From NCBI GenBank assembly GCA_964006375.1, contig OZ023266.1, positions 156,619,792 through 156,683,791 of the forward strand: a stretch of 64,000 bases of DNA. Direction: 5' to 3'. The stretch comes from Tillus elongatus. Taxonomy: Eukaryota > Arthropoda > Insecta > Coleoptera > Cleridae. The translations under genes and the position numbers were made by a program. Shown here one piece after another: positions 11,948 to 23,004 of this stretch. Below the pieces are notes generated by a model. The model ran no database searches, had not been told where the DNA came from, and saw only the letters and a program-made list of their open reading frames with translations. The stretch's first letter is position 1. The number at the start of each line of letters is the position of its first letter.

Positions 11948-13060
11948 TAAACTTAGAAATCGTCATTACATTCTGTACGGTTCAGAATGGGTTAAATGTA
12001 ATGCCCCGAAATACTAAAAGTTTGAATTAAAATAAATGCACGCAATAACATTACTGGTTTATAAATACTAGCATCGTGGTTTAATTACCCGTTTAACACT
12101 CGTGAAGGACCAGAGGAATTGTAGTTCTGGGGCAGATATATGAATACACGTGATAAAAGTAATAACAATTTAATATGAGTTACAAAGTTAAATACAGAAA
12201 TTAATGTCGTGATCCAACAATGATATACAATGAATAGGTGACTTACGATTCGAGAAGTAGATTGCCGTAACCAGGACGTGGTGGTGTCGCTGATAGCTAG
12301 GGGAGTCGTCCCAAAGTGTCCCGGCGACGACTGTGAAGACTTGCGTGTATTGATTCCGTGGTTGAATGGATTTTTACTAACATGGATCAGTCGCTCATCG
12401 GGAGATTGGTTCTTCCATAATGAGGCTCACTGACCTGTCCACGTGTCAACGTGACAACCGTGGGGGTGACTTGACCACATGTCGCGGGTCAGGCGATCTT
12501 CCTACGATGTCCCCTAACCGCTGAACGACGACGCAGTTAACTTGGGTATGACGACAGCATAATCAACTATTATGCCGTGTCTGATTAACTGACTAAGACT
12601 CACGGTTCAGCCGGCCTTGCCACGATCTCACTGAACGCTGGATGACATGAAAGTAAAGTGCTCTAGGGTTATCTCAACTATCACAGGGATACCAATATTG
12701 TACGCCGGAGGTTGCTGTTGTTGCCAACTGTGTCGTAACTGCCTCTGGTGGCTGTTGTAAGCACCTAGTGAAGTTTTCAGGATGGGAATGTACAGGGGAG
12801 ATTGAGCGTGGGGATCAAACAATATTAGAACACAACACAGTCTAAAGGGGATATCGCCTTGTCTTCGAAATTCTTTTCGTTTTATTGTAGCTTCCGCGCA
12901 TTCATCATGTTGCAATGCCAACTAGTAATTATCGACGTACCTCCCTCGATCGTGCATTATTAACTTCAATTTTCGATATTATGTAACACATACGTTATTT
13001 TAGATTGTAAAATCAAATATTGACAGTTGAAATATCAAAGTTCTCAGTGTCGGTCGTTTC
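11948..13060. other. Unassigned, GC-richer block; possible LTR relic
   Basis: No coding region is supported. TGTAATGCCCCGAAATAC at about 11997 resembles the 5' end of an insect LTR (TGTAAT...), and an AATAAA-like signal follows near 12030. I find no matching LTR end or primer-binding site. On the minus strand a good 5' splice site (AATC|GTAAGTC) sits at about 12240-12250 after a moderately GC-rich stretch, so a non-coding exon is an alternative. Confidence 0.2.
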
Positions 13061-13061
13061 A

Positions 13062-13288
13062 AGCATCAGATAAGCACACTTGGAGAATCCAAATCACCAC
13101 AACACATCTTTTTAAAAATCTGACGATCGTTTCACTAACAAGGTTAGCGTCATCAGACGATTAAAAAATGATTCAAAATTTTTCATCCGCTGATGACGCT
13201 AACCTTGTTAGTGTAACCGTCGTCAGGTCGTTAAAAATACATGTTGTGGTGATTTGGGTTCTCCAAGTGTACTTATCAGTGCTGATCA
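13062..13288. repeat. Hairpin-forming inverted repeat (~90 bp arms), MITE-like
   Basis: The left arm (about 13068-13160) contains 'ACTTGGAGAATCCAAATCAC' and 'CTAACAAGGTTAGCGTCATC'. The right arm (about 13190-13280) carries the inverted version with a few substitutions. The loop is about 25 bp. The arm-internal phrase TGATGACGCTAACCTTGTTA is itself partly self-complementary. No target-site duplication was found. Confidence 0.7.
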
Positions 13289-13389
13289 AAGGTTTCAATC
13301 TTCACTTAGATTAGATTAGATTTATTGTAAGTGTGATATTCCAGTCCCTCTACCGCGACCTTAGGTCTATTGTGGCTCACGTCTAATTA

Positions 13390-14640
13390 TTTAAATTTCA
13401 CCCATCAATTCCAGCTCCCTGCGGAAGTCGATCATATCTTGAGGGTGAAAGTTTGTTTGGGAGGTGTACTGCCATCTGAGTGGCGTCGCTTGTGCGTTTT
13501 GAAGCTCAAAGAGATAACCTGTCTGCGAGTTCGTCTGGACCCGACATCCGTCGGTGTTTGCCTCGAGGCGGTATCATGAAGTCCCGCTCTCGAGCAGCAT
13601 CCAATCTTGTAATCCACCCCTAGAGATCTCTGATCCCTCCCAAGCTCGTCTAAACGCGACACCCAACAGTGTTAGACTCAAGACAACATCCCATCAAGTC
13701 CCGCTCCCGAGCATCACCCAAGCGAGGCCGTCCGTCCGTTTCTTAGCACACTGTGGGGGACTCAAACTCCGAGTGTATACCACTCATCAGAGATCACAGC
13801 CCCCTGCGGGTCGTCTGGACACCCGCCAGCACTCAACCCAGGGCGGTATCATCTGGAACCCCACTCTCGAGTAACAACCAAGCTAGGTCAATTGTCCATT
13901 TCTAATCGCACAGTGGAGGCGTCAAAATCCGGGTGCATATCACTCCTCAGAGATATCCCCCTCCCTCCAGGCTCACCTGTACCAGACCCCCGCCAGTGTT
14001 TTATTGACTCGAGGCGGTATCATGAAGTTCGGCCCTTGAGCAGCATCCAAGATGGGTCGTTAGCCTATTTCGAAGCTCACAGAGTAGGCCTAAGTCTCCA
14101 TGTATAGTCCACCCTTAGAGATCTCAGCCCCCATCCGGGTTCGTCCAGACCCGATAACCGCCAGCGTTTGCTTAAATTTCACCCAACAAATCCAGATTCC
14201 TGCAGGAGACGATATTTGTGAGGTGAAACTTTGTTTGACAGATGCACTACTGCCATTTGAGCGAAGTCGCTTGCCCGTTTCAAAGCTCAAAAAGAGAAGA
14301 CCTCTCTCCGAGTTCGCCTGGATCAGACATCCGTCAGTGTTTGACTCGAGGCAGTAACACGAAGCCCGCATCCGAGCAGCATCCTGAGGTCTGAGGTCGT
14401 TTGCTCTTTTCGAAGCTCACAAAAGAGGCCTCAATCTCTGGTTGTAATCCACCCCTAAAGATCTCAGCTCTCCTCCGTGTTTGTCTAGACTCGACACCTT
14501 CCAGTGCTAGACTCAAGGCGACATCCCATCGAGTCCCGCTCCTGAGCATCGCCCAAGCAAGACCGTCCGTCCGTTTCGAAGCACACAGTGGGGCTTGAAA
14601 CTGCGGGTGTATACCACTCATCAGAGCCCCCCACCCCCTG
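13390..14640 (+). repeat. Degenerate ~165 bp tandem repeat array, ~7 units
   Basis: A marker phrase of the type 'CTGGACCCGACATCCGTCAG' followed by 'TGTTTGACTCGAGGCGGTAT' recurs at about 13528, 13646, 13810, 13974, 14140, 14316 and 14484. Most spacings are 164-176 bp, with one shortened unit of ~118 bp. The units are clearly diverged. The block is far richer in GC than its surroundings. Similar phrases ~780 bp apart (13402 and 14178) and ~838 bp apart (13646 and 14484) suggest an older higher-order unit of about five repeats. Reading frames cross it on both strands but carry no protein signature. Confidence 0.75.
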
Positions 14641-14827
14641 CTTAACTCAAATTCTACAGGCGATGATACATTACAAGGTGATTCACGTAACCAGTTTGTT
14701 AGAAAATGTTCGATTTCCCGAACTCGTATTTTTGTAGCCGACCATAATCTACTGTTACAAGTCTAAATAACAATTTCCAAAATTTCGTGACTTTCGGTTA
14801 TACTGGGAATCGGTACCATCTCTGTTT

Positions 14828-14911
14828 TTAGTGAATTTTTATTAAAAAAGATTCACTAATAGAGATGTATCGATAGTGAGACTTTGCAAAAAAAAGTTTC
14901 AAATGAGCGTA
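14828..14911 (+). mobile_element. HINE-like 5' end fragment
   Basis: Palindromic start (AGTGAATTTTTATTAAAAAA..TTCACT) and the beginning of the 5' block ('AGAGATGTATCGATAGTGAG'). It is cut off after 'CAAATGAGCGTAG', with no microsatellite or 3' end. Confidence 0.6.
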
Positions 14912-15980
14912 GTGTTCTTTCATTAGCTTTATGTTTTTATTTTTGCCTCCTGTATTGTAAGCTAAGGCATCATAACTGAATCTCGCTAGATCATTATATT
15001 TTCGTCATCATAGTCATCTTGTTGAAATTTTACTATCATTTCTGCCCGCATATTACTTTCTAAACTGTTGAAAACACAATATTCACTTGATTATAGAGTG
15101 ATGTGAGACAGGTTACGTAACGATTCCATGTTTACGTAATAATTAGACGAGGCTGTCAGTCACGATCTGCGAAGTGGCGAAGTTATTCACGATTGCTGTT
15201 AGTTCTAAATTAGCTGATTGTTGGTACTGTTACGAGAAATTACGAAACCACACCTTCTTATTTCAAGAAAAGTGAAAAGTACATCTCGACATGCTCTCGT
15301 GAGTACGTCCTTGCGCCAAGTAGGTACTTGATAGATAAAAAGGCACAAAAAAACTCCTGGTAACTCAATTATAGTTCTCTGGTGTCTGAGCGCTAAAGAA
15401 CTGACCAGTGCTGCCAGACTGGAATTGGGGGATTAACGCTATTGCTTTTTAACCATAAACTATAAACTAAGATTCAAACATGCCATTATTGTCGTGAACT
15501 TGAGAATGCAGAGCAAGCTACTAAATTGGGAGCTATCAGGCATCAAATGAATTTTTATAAGAATGTTTAAAATGTTAATAACTATATTTTGCGTTAACCT
15601 AGAAACTTAAAATTTGATACATAGTTGTAAACACAAAGTACCAAATTTCAGACAATTTTTGTGGAAAAAACTATTCTGAAAAGCAAAGTTTAACTAAAAT
15701 ATTTTGTTTTTCAGTTATAGCTCGTTATTGCGTGCAGAAAATCCAGAGGCATATTCTATGGGTAAAATTAAGGTAATTTTGTTAAATGAACCTACGGTCC
15801 CAAAGTCCCAAGGCCATGTCCCAGATATAGGGTTTTCAAAAGTGATAAAAGAATCAATTTAAAATTCATAAGTTTATAAATTCATGACTTACAATGTTAA
15901 ACTTATAATAATAATTGTTGGAAATAACCACCTACCCACAAAATACAGTACAAAAATGCCAGGGGTGACTCTTATCTTAT
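14912..15980. other. Unassigned DNA
   Basis: Nothing that I can assign. A phrase near 15600-15760 ('AAACACAAAGTACCAAATTT' and similar) reads like the interior of a long mariner arm, but no terminus is seen. Confidence 0.3.
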
Positions 15981-15984
15981 CACA

Positions 15985-16360
15985 ACCAACTATGATTCGT
16001 TGTCGTAGTTGCTCTTTACATTCAATAGGATTTTGGTAAACCGATGTTTTGAGATGCCTCCCAAAGAAATAGGGCTATAGGATTCAAATCCGGTGATCTG
16101 GGCGGCCAAGGTTGACATGGGTGTTCAGTGCCTCGTCCAATCCACTTGGTTGCAAAATGTTCATTTGAAAATTCACGAGGGTCAAACTAAAATGGGGCGG
16201 CACCCCTTCATGCATAAACGAGATCCGTCATCTCACGTAAGGGTTTTCATCAGACCAAACATAATTGTTGTGAAAATTCATAATAACATTTCTAGAAAAA
16301 GGAGCTTCATCTGTAAACAGTATGGACAACCTTTATTAAGTAGAAATATTACACAGCCTC
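15985..16360 (-). pseudogene. Mariner-type transposase remnant
   Basis: On the minus strand, in order: LFTDEAPFSRN (first catalytic Asp box), 'YVWSDENPYVR', a stop, then MHEGVPPHF in place of the usual DGxPxHF (second Asp replaced by Glu), and WPPRSPDLNPIALFLWE. The last is the PLDFxLWG box with its Asp replaced by Ala. About 80 residues between the first two boxes are deleted. It is therefore a dead internal-deletion copy of the same transposase type as elsewhere in the window. Ends were not identified. Confidence 0.7.
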
Positions 16361-17418
16361 GTCAAAAAAGGAAACTACACAACACAACAATGCTGTTTCA
16401 ATAAACACAAGTAAATGTGGAAACATTGAGCACAAGATATAGTTCGTATAAAGAATAAAACCAATACTGTAGCAGTGTCCCTAATGCACTTTTTAAAGTA
16501 TTTTAATTGTTTTGCCTTTACAAATTATGGCACCTTGTTAAAAAATGCAGTGCTCCAGTAGGTACTTCCCAATTGTGCCCTGGCGATTCCATGACATGGT
16601 ATGCCGATATCATGTCTGCTTCGTGTTTCATACTCGTGAAATTCACCGTTACACTAAGATACAAACTGAAACAATAGTAAGTATTCTAATTTCCTTAAAT
16701 AGTGGTCTACAACTGGTCTTAACTCAACTGAACACAGGATCCTAACTCCCCTTTTCTGTAGAATTAATATATCTGTAATACCTGGACGTTTCCCCACACC
16801 ACAGTGGCATACGTTGCTTGATAGATAACCTGACAGGAAATAATATAAAAGATGTTGATCTACTGTTGAAACTTCCTTAAAATAAATATGAGTACATACG
16901 TGTTGTGTTAATATATACGATATACAGGTATCCCACGAGGAACGCCCGGGGTCGATTTCTCGGAAACCTGACCTTGGAAACTTTTGAAAATTTGGCAGCT
17001 TATTGCAGTCGATAGGGGCTAAAATACTGTCAAGATGGTGGCACTTCCGGTTATACAGGGTGTTAATGTTACCTTGCTTATTTCAAATAGGACATCTATA
17101 TATTATTATATTTTTAAATAACACGGAAAATTTTAGACACATTTTATACATAATGTCCTATCCCTAAGTCTAGCAGTTTTTGACATATCTCAAATTTTAT
17201 GTCAAAAATCACGTTTGCAGGCCTAAACATAACCGTCAATTTCTCCCATATGAAAGCCTTTATCATTTAATTGGATATGATTTCCTTGTAGGGGGGAATT
17301 ACTTTAGTGGCGTGTAATGTGATTTTGATAATATATAAATACAGGGTGATTAAAAATTCACATTGAAAATTGATTTGAAAAAATCGTCAATTTTTTTTAA
17401 AATGAAAACCCCCTATTT

Positions 17419-17545
17419 TTTAGTGAATTTTCTTAAAAAAATTCACTAATGAGGAGATCCCGACTTTCGAATTTTGAAAAAAATTCTTCAAACGCTAATT
17501 AGGACCCCTGGAACCCAAATCCGAGGTCGGTTTCAGACTTTATAT

Positions 17546-17633
<88 letters not shown>

Positions 17634-18993
17634 GTGTCACACCTATAACTAAAAAAATAATGGACCGATTTTGATAAAACTTGGTGAGTACCTTCCTTTC
17701 ACAAGTGGCTTGGACAAGTTCGTTAGCCAGGAAAAGCCGCCGAGGTTTTCCCGGAAAATTTTGTGGTTTTTATTTCTCCGGAATTAACAAAGTAAGGGCA
17801 ACCAAATTTCACACGCGAGTTTATATCATTACGAGTAAAATGCCTACGAAAATTTAGCTCTGTAGGTTAAAGGACAAAAAAGTTACAGGCATTTAAAAAA
17901 CAATAAATTTGGGTTATCCTCAAAACGTGAAAATCGCGACTTTAAACGTCAAAATTGGTGAGTACCTTCCTTTCGCAAGTGGCTTGAATAAGTTCGTTAG
18001 CCAGAAAAATCCCGGAAAATTTTATGTTTTCTTTCGAAAAAAAATTATATCAAAAATTAACAAAGTAAGGGCAACCAAATTTCATACGCGGGTTTATATC
18101 ATTATAGGCAAGTTACCTACCAAAATTTATCTCCGTAGGTTAAAGGATAAAAAAGTTACATGCATTCAAAGAAAAATACATTTGGCTTTTCCTCAAAACG
18201 TCAAAACCGCGATTTGAAACGTCAAAATTGGTAATATTTAGGCAATGAACCTGACACTAATATGAGCTATGGAAGGAAAATGTCTCAAGGATAATGTTTT
18301 ACAAAGCCTGAAGTCTTAGTTTCAATCGTCATTGTCCTTCATTTTACTAAAATATTCCCAGAAAATTCATTTCAAATAGACCCTTTCTCTGATGTTTTGG
18401 CTGTCGGTTTAGTTAAGTTGATGCTTTCGCTGTAGGTTTAGTGAAGTTTATGGTTTAACGGTCTATAATTTTTAGCTCATTGTTGTAGAAAAAATTCGTT
18501 ACTGCATTTTAGCATATTTTATCGAAATATGATGCATGTTTGTAAGAAAAAATCTGGACACAGTGCGTTTTGGTAGCAAATTTACATTAAATCCTCCAAA
18601 TTTCAATAACTCATTTGGCTATTAACGTAAGTTTTGTTGGTTAGGAAACCAACATTTAACTGTATTTTCGGAAATTTTTTGTATGAACGCAGCAAGGGCG
18701 TTTTGGTTGCGAATTTTCATTAAATGTTTCAAATTTCAATAACTCAATTTCGTATTAACCTAAGGTTCATTGGCTAGGAGACCAGTTTTCTCAGAAACAT
18801 TTAAAGTTTATTTTCCGAAAAGTTTTGTACATTTTCAAATAATTATTTTGATAGAATATGATACACTGTTCCTACTATATAGGTTATACCGGTAACCAAA
18901 TTGATGCCTGCTCGCATTAGAGCGATATATTTGTAATTAAAAACATTTTAATGAAAATTCACTTCCATAACGCACTTGCTGCGTCCAGAGTTT
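17419..18993 (+). mobile_element. HINE-like element, complete, nested in a mariner-like element
   Basis: 5' palindrome at 17420-17447, 5' block, (TA)n at about 17546-17628, and a long 3' block in which the 'AAACGTCAAAATTGGTGAGT' junction shows an internal duplication (17660-17960 repeated at 17955-18240). It ends 'ATGAAAATTCACTTCCATAA' plus the hairpin ACGCACTTGCTGCGT at 18950-18990. It inserted into the interior of the 16925-19974 element, so it is younger than that element. Confidence 0.7.
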
Positions 18994-19230
18994 TGTAATA
19001 TTATCTTATTCAGCATTAAAAAAGAGGGGAACTCTGTGCAAGATTGTCTATGCCAAAAATTTGAAGTTTTCGAAATATTGGCAACTTAACATTTTTATTT
19101 TGTAAAAATGTTATAGTGCTTTAAGTTTTGTCGTTAGTGAGCCACGACGGCGACGCGCCTTAAAAGAAAACTATCGAGTACTACAGAAACGTCACTTATT
19201 TGTCGTCATTTGACAATTATTAATTAAAAT

Positions 19231-19535
19231 CATGCCGGGGCGACTGAATTATACACACGAAATTTATTTAAATTTGTTTATTATCTATGGGAAATGTAAC
19301 AAAGTTTTATCAAGAACATGCCAGATATTTGCTGATAGATATCCAGATAAATAGAAACCGTCGCGGAAGAGTGTTCGGCGAATAATAGAAAATTACAGAA
19401 GTTTTGGCACTGTTAACGCAAAAATGCATAAAAGTAAACCCATTCTAAATGATTGAAATGTGGAAATTACAGTTCTGGGATATTTCGCGGCATATCTTAT
19501 GACATCCTTGAGACAAGTGGCTCTACAGACATTTT
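19231..19535 (+). pseudogene. N-terminal transposase exon remnant (DUF4817-type helix-turn-helix)
   Basis: Translation begins MPGRLNYTHEIYLNLFIIYG and continues 'KCNKVLSRTCQIFADRYPDK', then a stop and a degenerate 'RRIIENYRSFGTVNAK' and 'VEITVLGYFAAYL'. The pattern matches the first exon of the 29842 and 44674 transposases in this window, which carry the helix-turn-helix domain found at the start of many insect Tc3/mariner-like proteins. The rest of the gene was deleted before the right inverted arm. Confidence 0.65.
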
Positions 19536-19969
19536 CAGATTTTTTCAAATCAATTTTCAATATAAATTTTTGATCGCCCTGTATTTATCTACTATCAAAA
19601 TAACATTACAGGGGCCTAAAGTAGTTCCCCTTCTACAAGTAAATCAAATCCAATCAAATGATAAAGGCTTTTATATGGGAGAGATTGACAGTTATGTTTA
19701 GGCCTGCAAACGTCATTTTTGACATAAAATTTGACATATTTCAAAAACGGCTAGACTTAAGTATAACACATTATGCATAAAATGTGTCTAAAAATGTACG
19801 TGTCCTATTTAAAATAAGCAAGTTAACATCAACACCCTGTATAACCGGAAGTGCCACCATCTTGAAAATGTTTTAGCCCTTATCGACTTACAGTAAGCTG
19901 CCAAATTTTCAAAAGTTTCCACAAAGTCTAGTTTCCGAGAAATCAACCGCGGGCGTTCGTCGTGGGGCA

Positions 19970-19971
<2 letters not shown>

Positions 19972-20062
<91 letters not shown>
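19972..20062. repeat. (TC)n(TA)n compound microsatellite
   Basis: About 16 CT repeats followed by about 28 TA repeats, starting directly at the right end of the 16925 mariner-like element. Confidence 0.9.
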
Positions 20063-20067
<5 letters not shown>

Positions 20068-22048
20068 ATTGCGTGTGTTTGTGCTAGAAATCAAAAAACC
20101 TCGATCTTTAAAAAAAAACGTAATCTGGAGACAAAGTAGAAGATTGAATTTAAAACGGAACAGTGTGCGGAATGGTCGTAGTTACCGCATCCAATTTAAA
20201 CCATATTGACTAACTAATAACCATAAGCTGATAATAAGCTTGTTGTAGTGTTAATGCTTCAGAAAATATTCAATTTGGCAACAGGGATACAGAAAAGATT
20301 GATCGCGGTCGTTAGATCGCCGCTGAAGAACCTTTGGTAATTTATTCTGTAAGGCAATAGCATAATTTTTTTAAGACATAATTACATTACATTGCACCTT
20401 ACCAGCCTCTGGTAATATAACCGAAGGAGCTAAGTGGATAAATTTGATATTTTCCGCTTCGGTCGTAATTGCAAGAAAGTTTTCGCTGGATTTATCTTGA
20501 GTGGCTTATTAAGAACTAATTTGCGACAGTGTGCTATTTAGCTTGCTCCAGGTGAAATTAAGTCATTTTCCATTTTTATCCAACTTTAATAAGAAAAAAT
20601 TCGGGATGCAGCAAGTGCGTTATGGTAGCCAGTTTTCCTTATGCTTCTTAATTTAATAACTGAATTTGCCATTAACACAGAAACTTTAATGTTGCATTAC
20701 ATTGTGAAATAGCCAAATGGAATAAAATCGGTGTTTCAATTATTGTTTATATTAATAAAATGTGTCGAAACACTTCAATTTTAAATACAAAAATTACATC
20801 CTGCAACGTGAAAACTTCACCCCCCTTTCGGGTGACAGTTGTAACCCCAATATTTTAAATAGAAGTAGAGGCTTGTGATACCCCATTTGAAATATCTCTT
20901 GTTTCTCTATTCAAGAATGCTATGGTTTTGAAATTTGTTGCAAAAATTTACTAGTAAAAAAAGTAACTACAGCTGATTGACGAACTTTGCTACAACACAC
21001 TAAAAAATTATAACTAATCGCGTTTCATTCTTGATAACGAGAAAAAAAAACACATCAATCTTAATGTAGGGGTTATTTTTCCTCGTAAGTCAGTTAAATC
21101 GCGTGGTTTAGTTTTGTATACCATACTTTTGACATATCGCCATGAGAAAAAGTCTAAGAGTGTAAGATCGGTTGATCGTGCTTACCATTCTAACGATCCT
21201 CGCCTTCCTATCCACCGATTTGGAAATATTAAGTCGAAGTACCCAACTTTATAGCAATCTGAAAAACTTTTTGTACTAATAGTTGTTTTCATAAACGTTG
21301 ATCAAGGTGTAATTCAGTTAATCCTCATTAAAATTAAATGAAGTTCAGTGTAGTCTAGTGTTTCACCTGTTTAATGTGACATTGACAGTCAGTTGCTCGT
21401 GCGCACAGCGTACAATCGTTGGTAAAATTTAAATGGAAAGTGCCCATGAGTCTCATTGCCAGTAAAAATAAGATACGAACAAATTTTAAATACTTATCCA
21501 ACAAATTAGAAGTGTTGTTAGGTTACGTAAAGGATGTGGTCATCAATGCTGACTGTTCCGTCGTTATTTTCGACACTTTTTTTTGTCACACGCACGTGCC
21601 GACTATGGACACTAACACACAGTTGGCAACCCTGCGCCCGTCAAGCAATGATGGTCAACCTGAAGATGGCACACTGGAGATTTACTTTTTCGAATGGCGT
21701 CTGATTGGCTGAAGAGGCCGCCTACCCCTTCTCGACCCCGAAGCACACCGAGACTTCGGAATCAAGAACGCTGCAATTTTCCCATTTGATCGATGATCGT
21801 TCTATAGTGCACACTCTCAGTTCGAGTCCTTCGTTGTCCTCTGGGCATCTGAAATTAAAACTTTGTTATTGTTGATATTGAAAAAACCGGTTGGATTAGG
21901 TTGACTAAAACGAATTCATACTGGCAATTAATAAGGAAGAATAACTGCTACGTTTATAATTTGGCAGATACTTTGCCTCTAAAATCGATCTTCAAGGTCT
22001 GTGTAATTTAATTTAGTAATATGCCGTATAATAATAGTGTACATTTGT
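20063..22048. other. Mostly unassigned; HINE 3' fragment at 20598-20645 (minus)
   Basis: A minus-strand HINE terminus ('GGGATGCAGCAAGTGCGTTA') lies at about 20600. Bases 20800-20960 ('CCCTTTCGGGTGACAGTTGT', 'TGTGATACCCCATTTGAAAT') resemble mariner arm interiors. Bases 21350-21850 are GC-richer but show no exon or family signature. A 97-codon open frame at 21419-21712 has no recognisable content and is not called. Confidence 0.35.
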
Positions 22049-22096
22049 TATGAAAATTCGCGACTATAACGCACTTGCTGCGTCCTGAATTTTTTT
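22049..22096 (+). mobile_element. HINE-like 3' terminal fragment
   Basis: ATGAAAATTCGCGACTATAA followed by the terminal hairpin ACGCACTTGCTGCGT. The upstream ~40 bp ('ATAATAGTGTACATTTGTTA') match the 3' side of the 8828 copy. The next copy begins within a few bases. Confidence 0.65.
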
Positions 22097-22098
22097 CT

Positions 22099-22137
22099 TT
22101 TAGTGAATTTTCTTTAAAAAAATCACCAATGACGAGA

Positions 22138-22225
<88 letters not shown>

Positions 22226-22830
22226 CTCAAAAAATAATGAACCGATTTTGATGAAATTTGGTAGGTGTCTTCCTCTTGCAAGTGCCTTGGATAACTTCGT
22301 TAGCCAGGAAAATCGGTTTTGGTTTTCCCGGAAAATTTTGTGTTTTTGGAAAAAATTTATATCTCCGGAAATAACAAAGTAAGGGCAACCAAATTTGGTA
22401 TCATTATAGGTAAATTAGCTGCCAAAATTTAGTTCTGTAAGTTAACAGACAAAAAAGTTAGAGGCATTAAAAAATGGGTTTTCCTCAAGACGTCAAAGTC
22501 GCGATTTAGACAGTCAAAATTGGCAACATTTAGACAAAAAAACTTGAAACTAATGCGGTGTATGGAAAGAAAATGTCTCGAGAAGGATGTTTTGCAAACC
22601 CTGAGGTCTTAGCTTTAACCGTCATTGTCCTTCATTTTACTCAAATATTTCCAGAAAATTCATTTCAAATAGACCCTTTCTCTGATGCTTTGGCAGGAGT
22701 AGTCTTAGATATGGAGTTTCTCGTTTAATGGTATATAATTTTTGTCGAATTTTCGTACAAAAATCAATAAACAAGATATGAAAAAAAATGTATACAATGT
22801 ATGTGGCCCATAAGTCGTTGTTTATACTTT
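22099..22830 (+). mobile_element. HINE-like element, 3' hairpin missing
   Basis: 5' palindrome at 22100-22130 runs via 'GACGAGATCTG' into (TA)n (about 22141-22222). The 3' block follows to the 'GGCCCATAAGTCGTTG' phrase. Two minus-strand 3' ends lie just beyond it, at about 22912-22960 and 22982-23004 ('GGACGCAGCAAATGCGTTAT'). Confidence 0.6.
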
Positions 22831-23004
22831 TTTTTTTTCGAACACGTCTTATGTTATTGTATTTATTGTATTTTCCATCGAAATATAATGCGTGTTTGTA
22901 AGAAAAGAAATTCGGGACGCAGCAAGTACGTTATGGTAGCAAATTTTGATTAAATGCTCAAATTTGTCTGACAAAAAGTGTGGACGCAGCAAATGCGTTA
23001 TGGT

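Larger units (their letters stand above)
16925..19974. mobile_element. Long-TIR mariner-like element (decayed), with a nested HINE-like element
   Basis: The left arm starts CAGGTATCCCACGAGGAACG and runs to about 17395. The right arm, inverted, spans about 19540-19974. They agree over roughly 430-470 bp, including 'GGTGGCACTTCCGGTTATAC' followed by AGGGTGTT. Between them lie a nested HINE-like element (17419-18993) and a remnant of the first transposase exon (19231-19535). The catalytic part is deleted. The right end abuts (TC)n(TA)n. Confidence 0.7.

Noticed and set aside
13370..14621. Overlapping open frames of 65-106 codons on both strands
   Set aside because: They follow the ~165-bp GC-rich tandem repeat, are open in several frames at once and show no protein motif; explained by composition.
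21419..21712. Open frame of 97 codons in a GC-richer segment
   Set aside because: No family resemblance or splice-site support; could be chance. Left as unassigned DNA.
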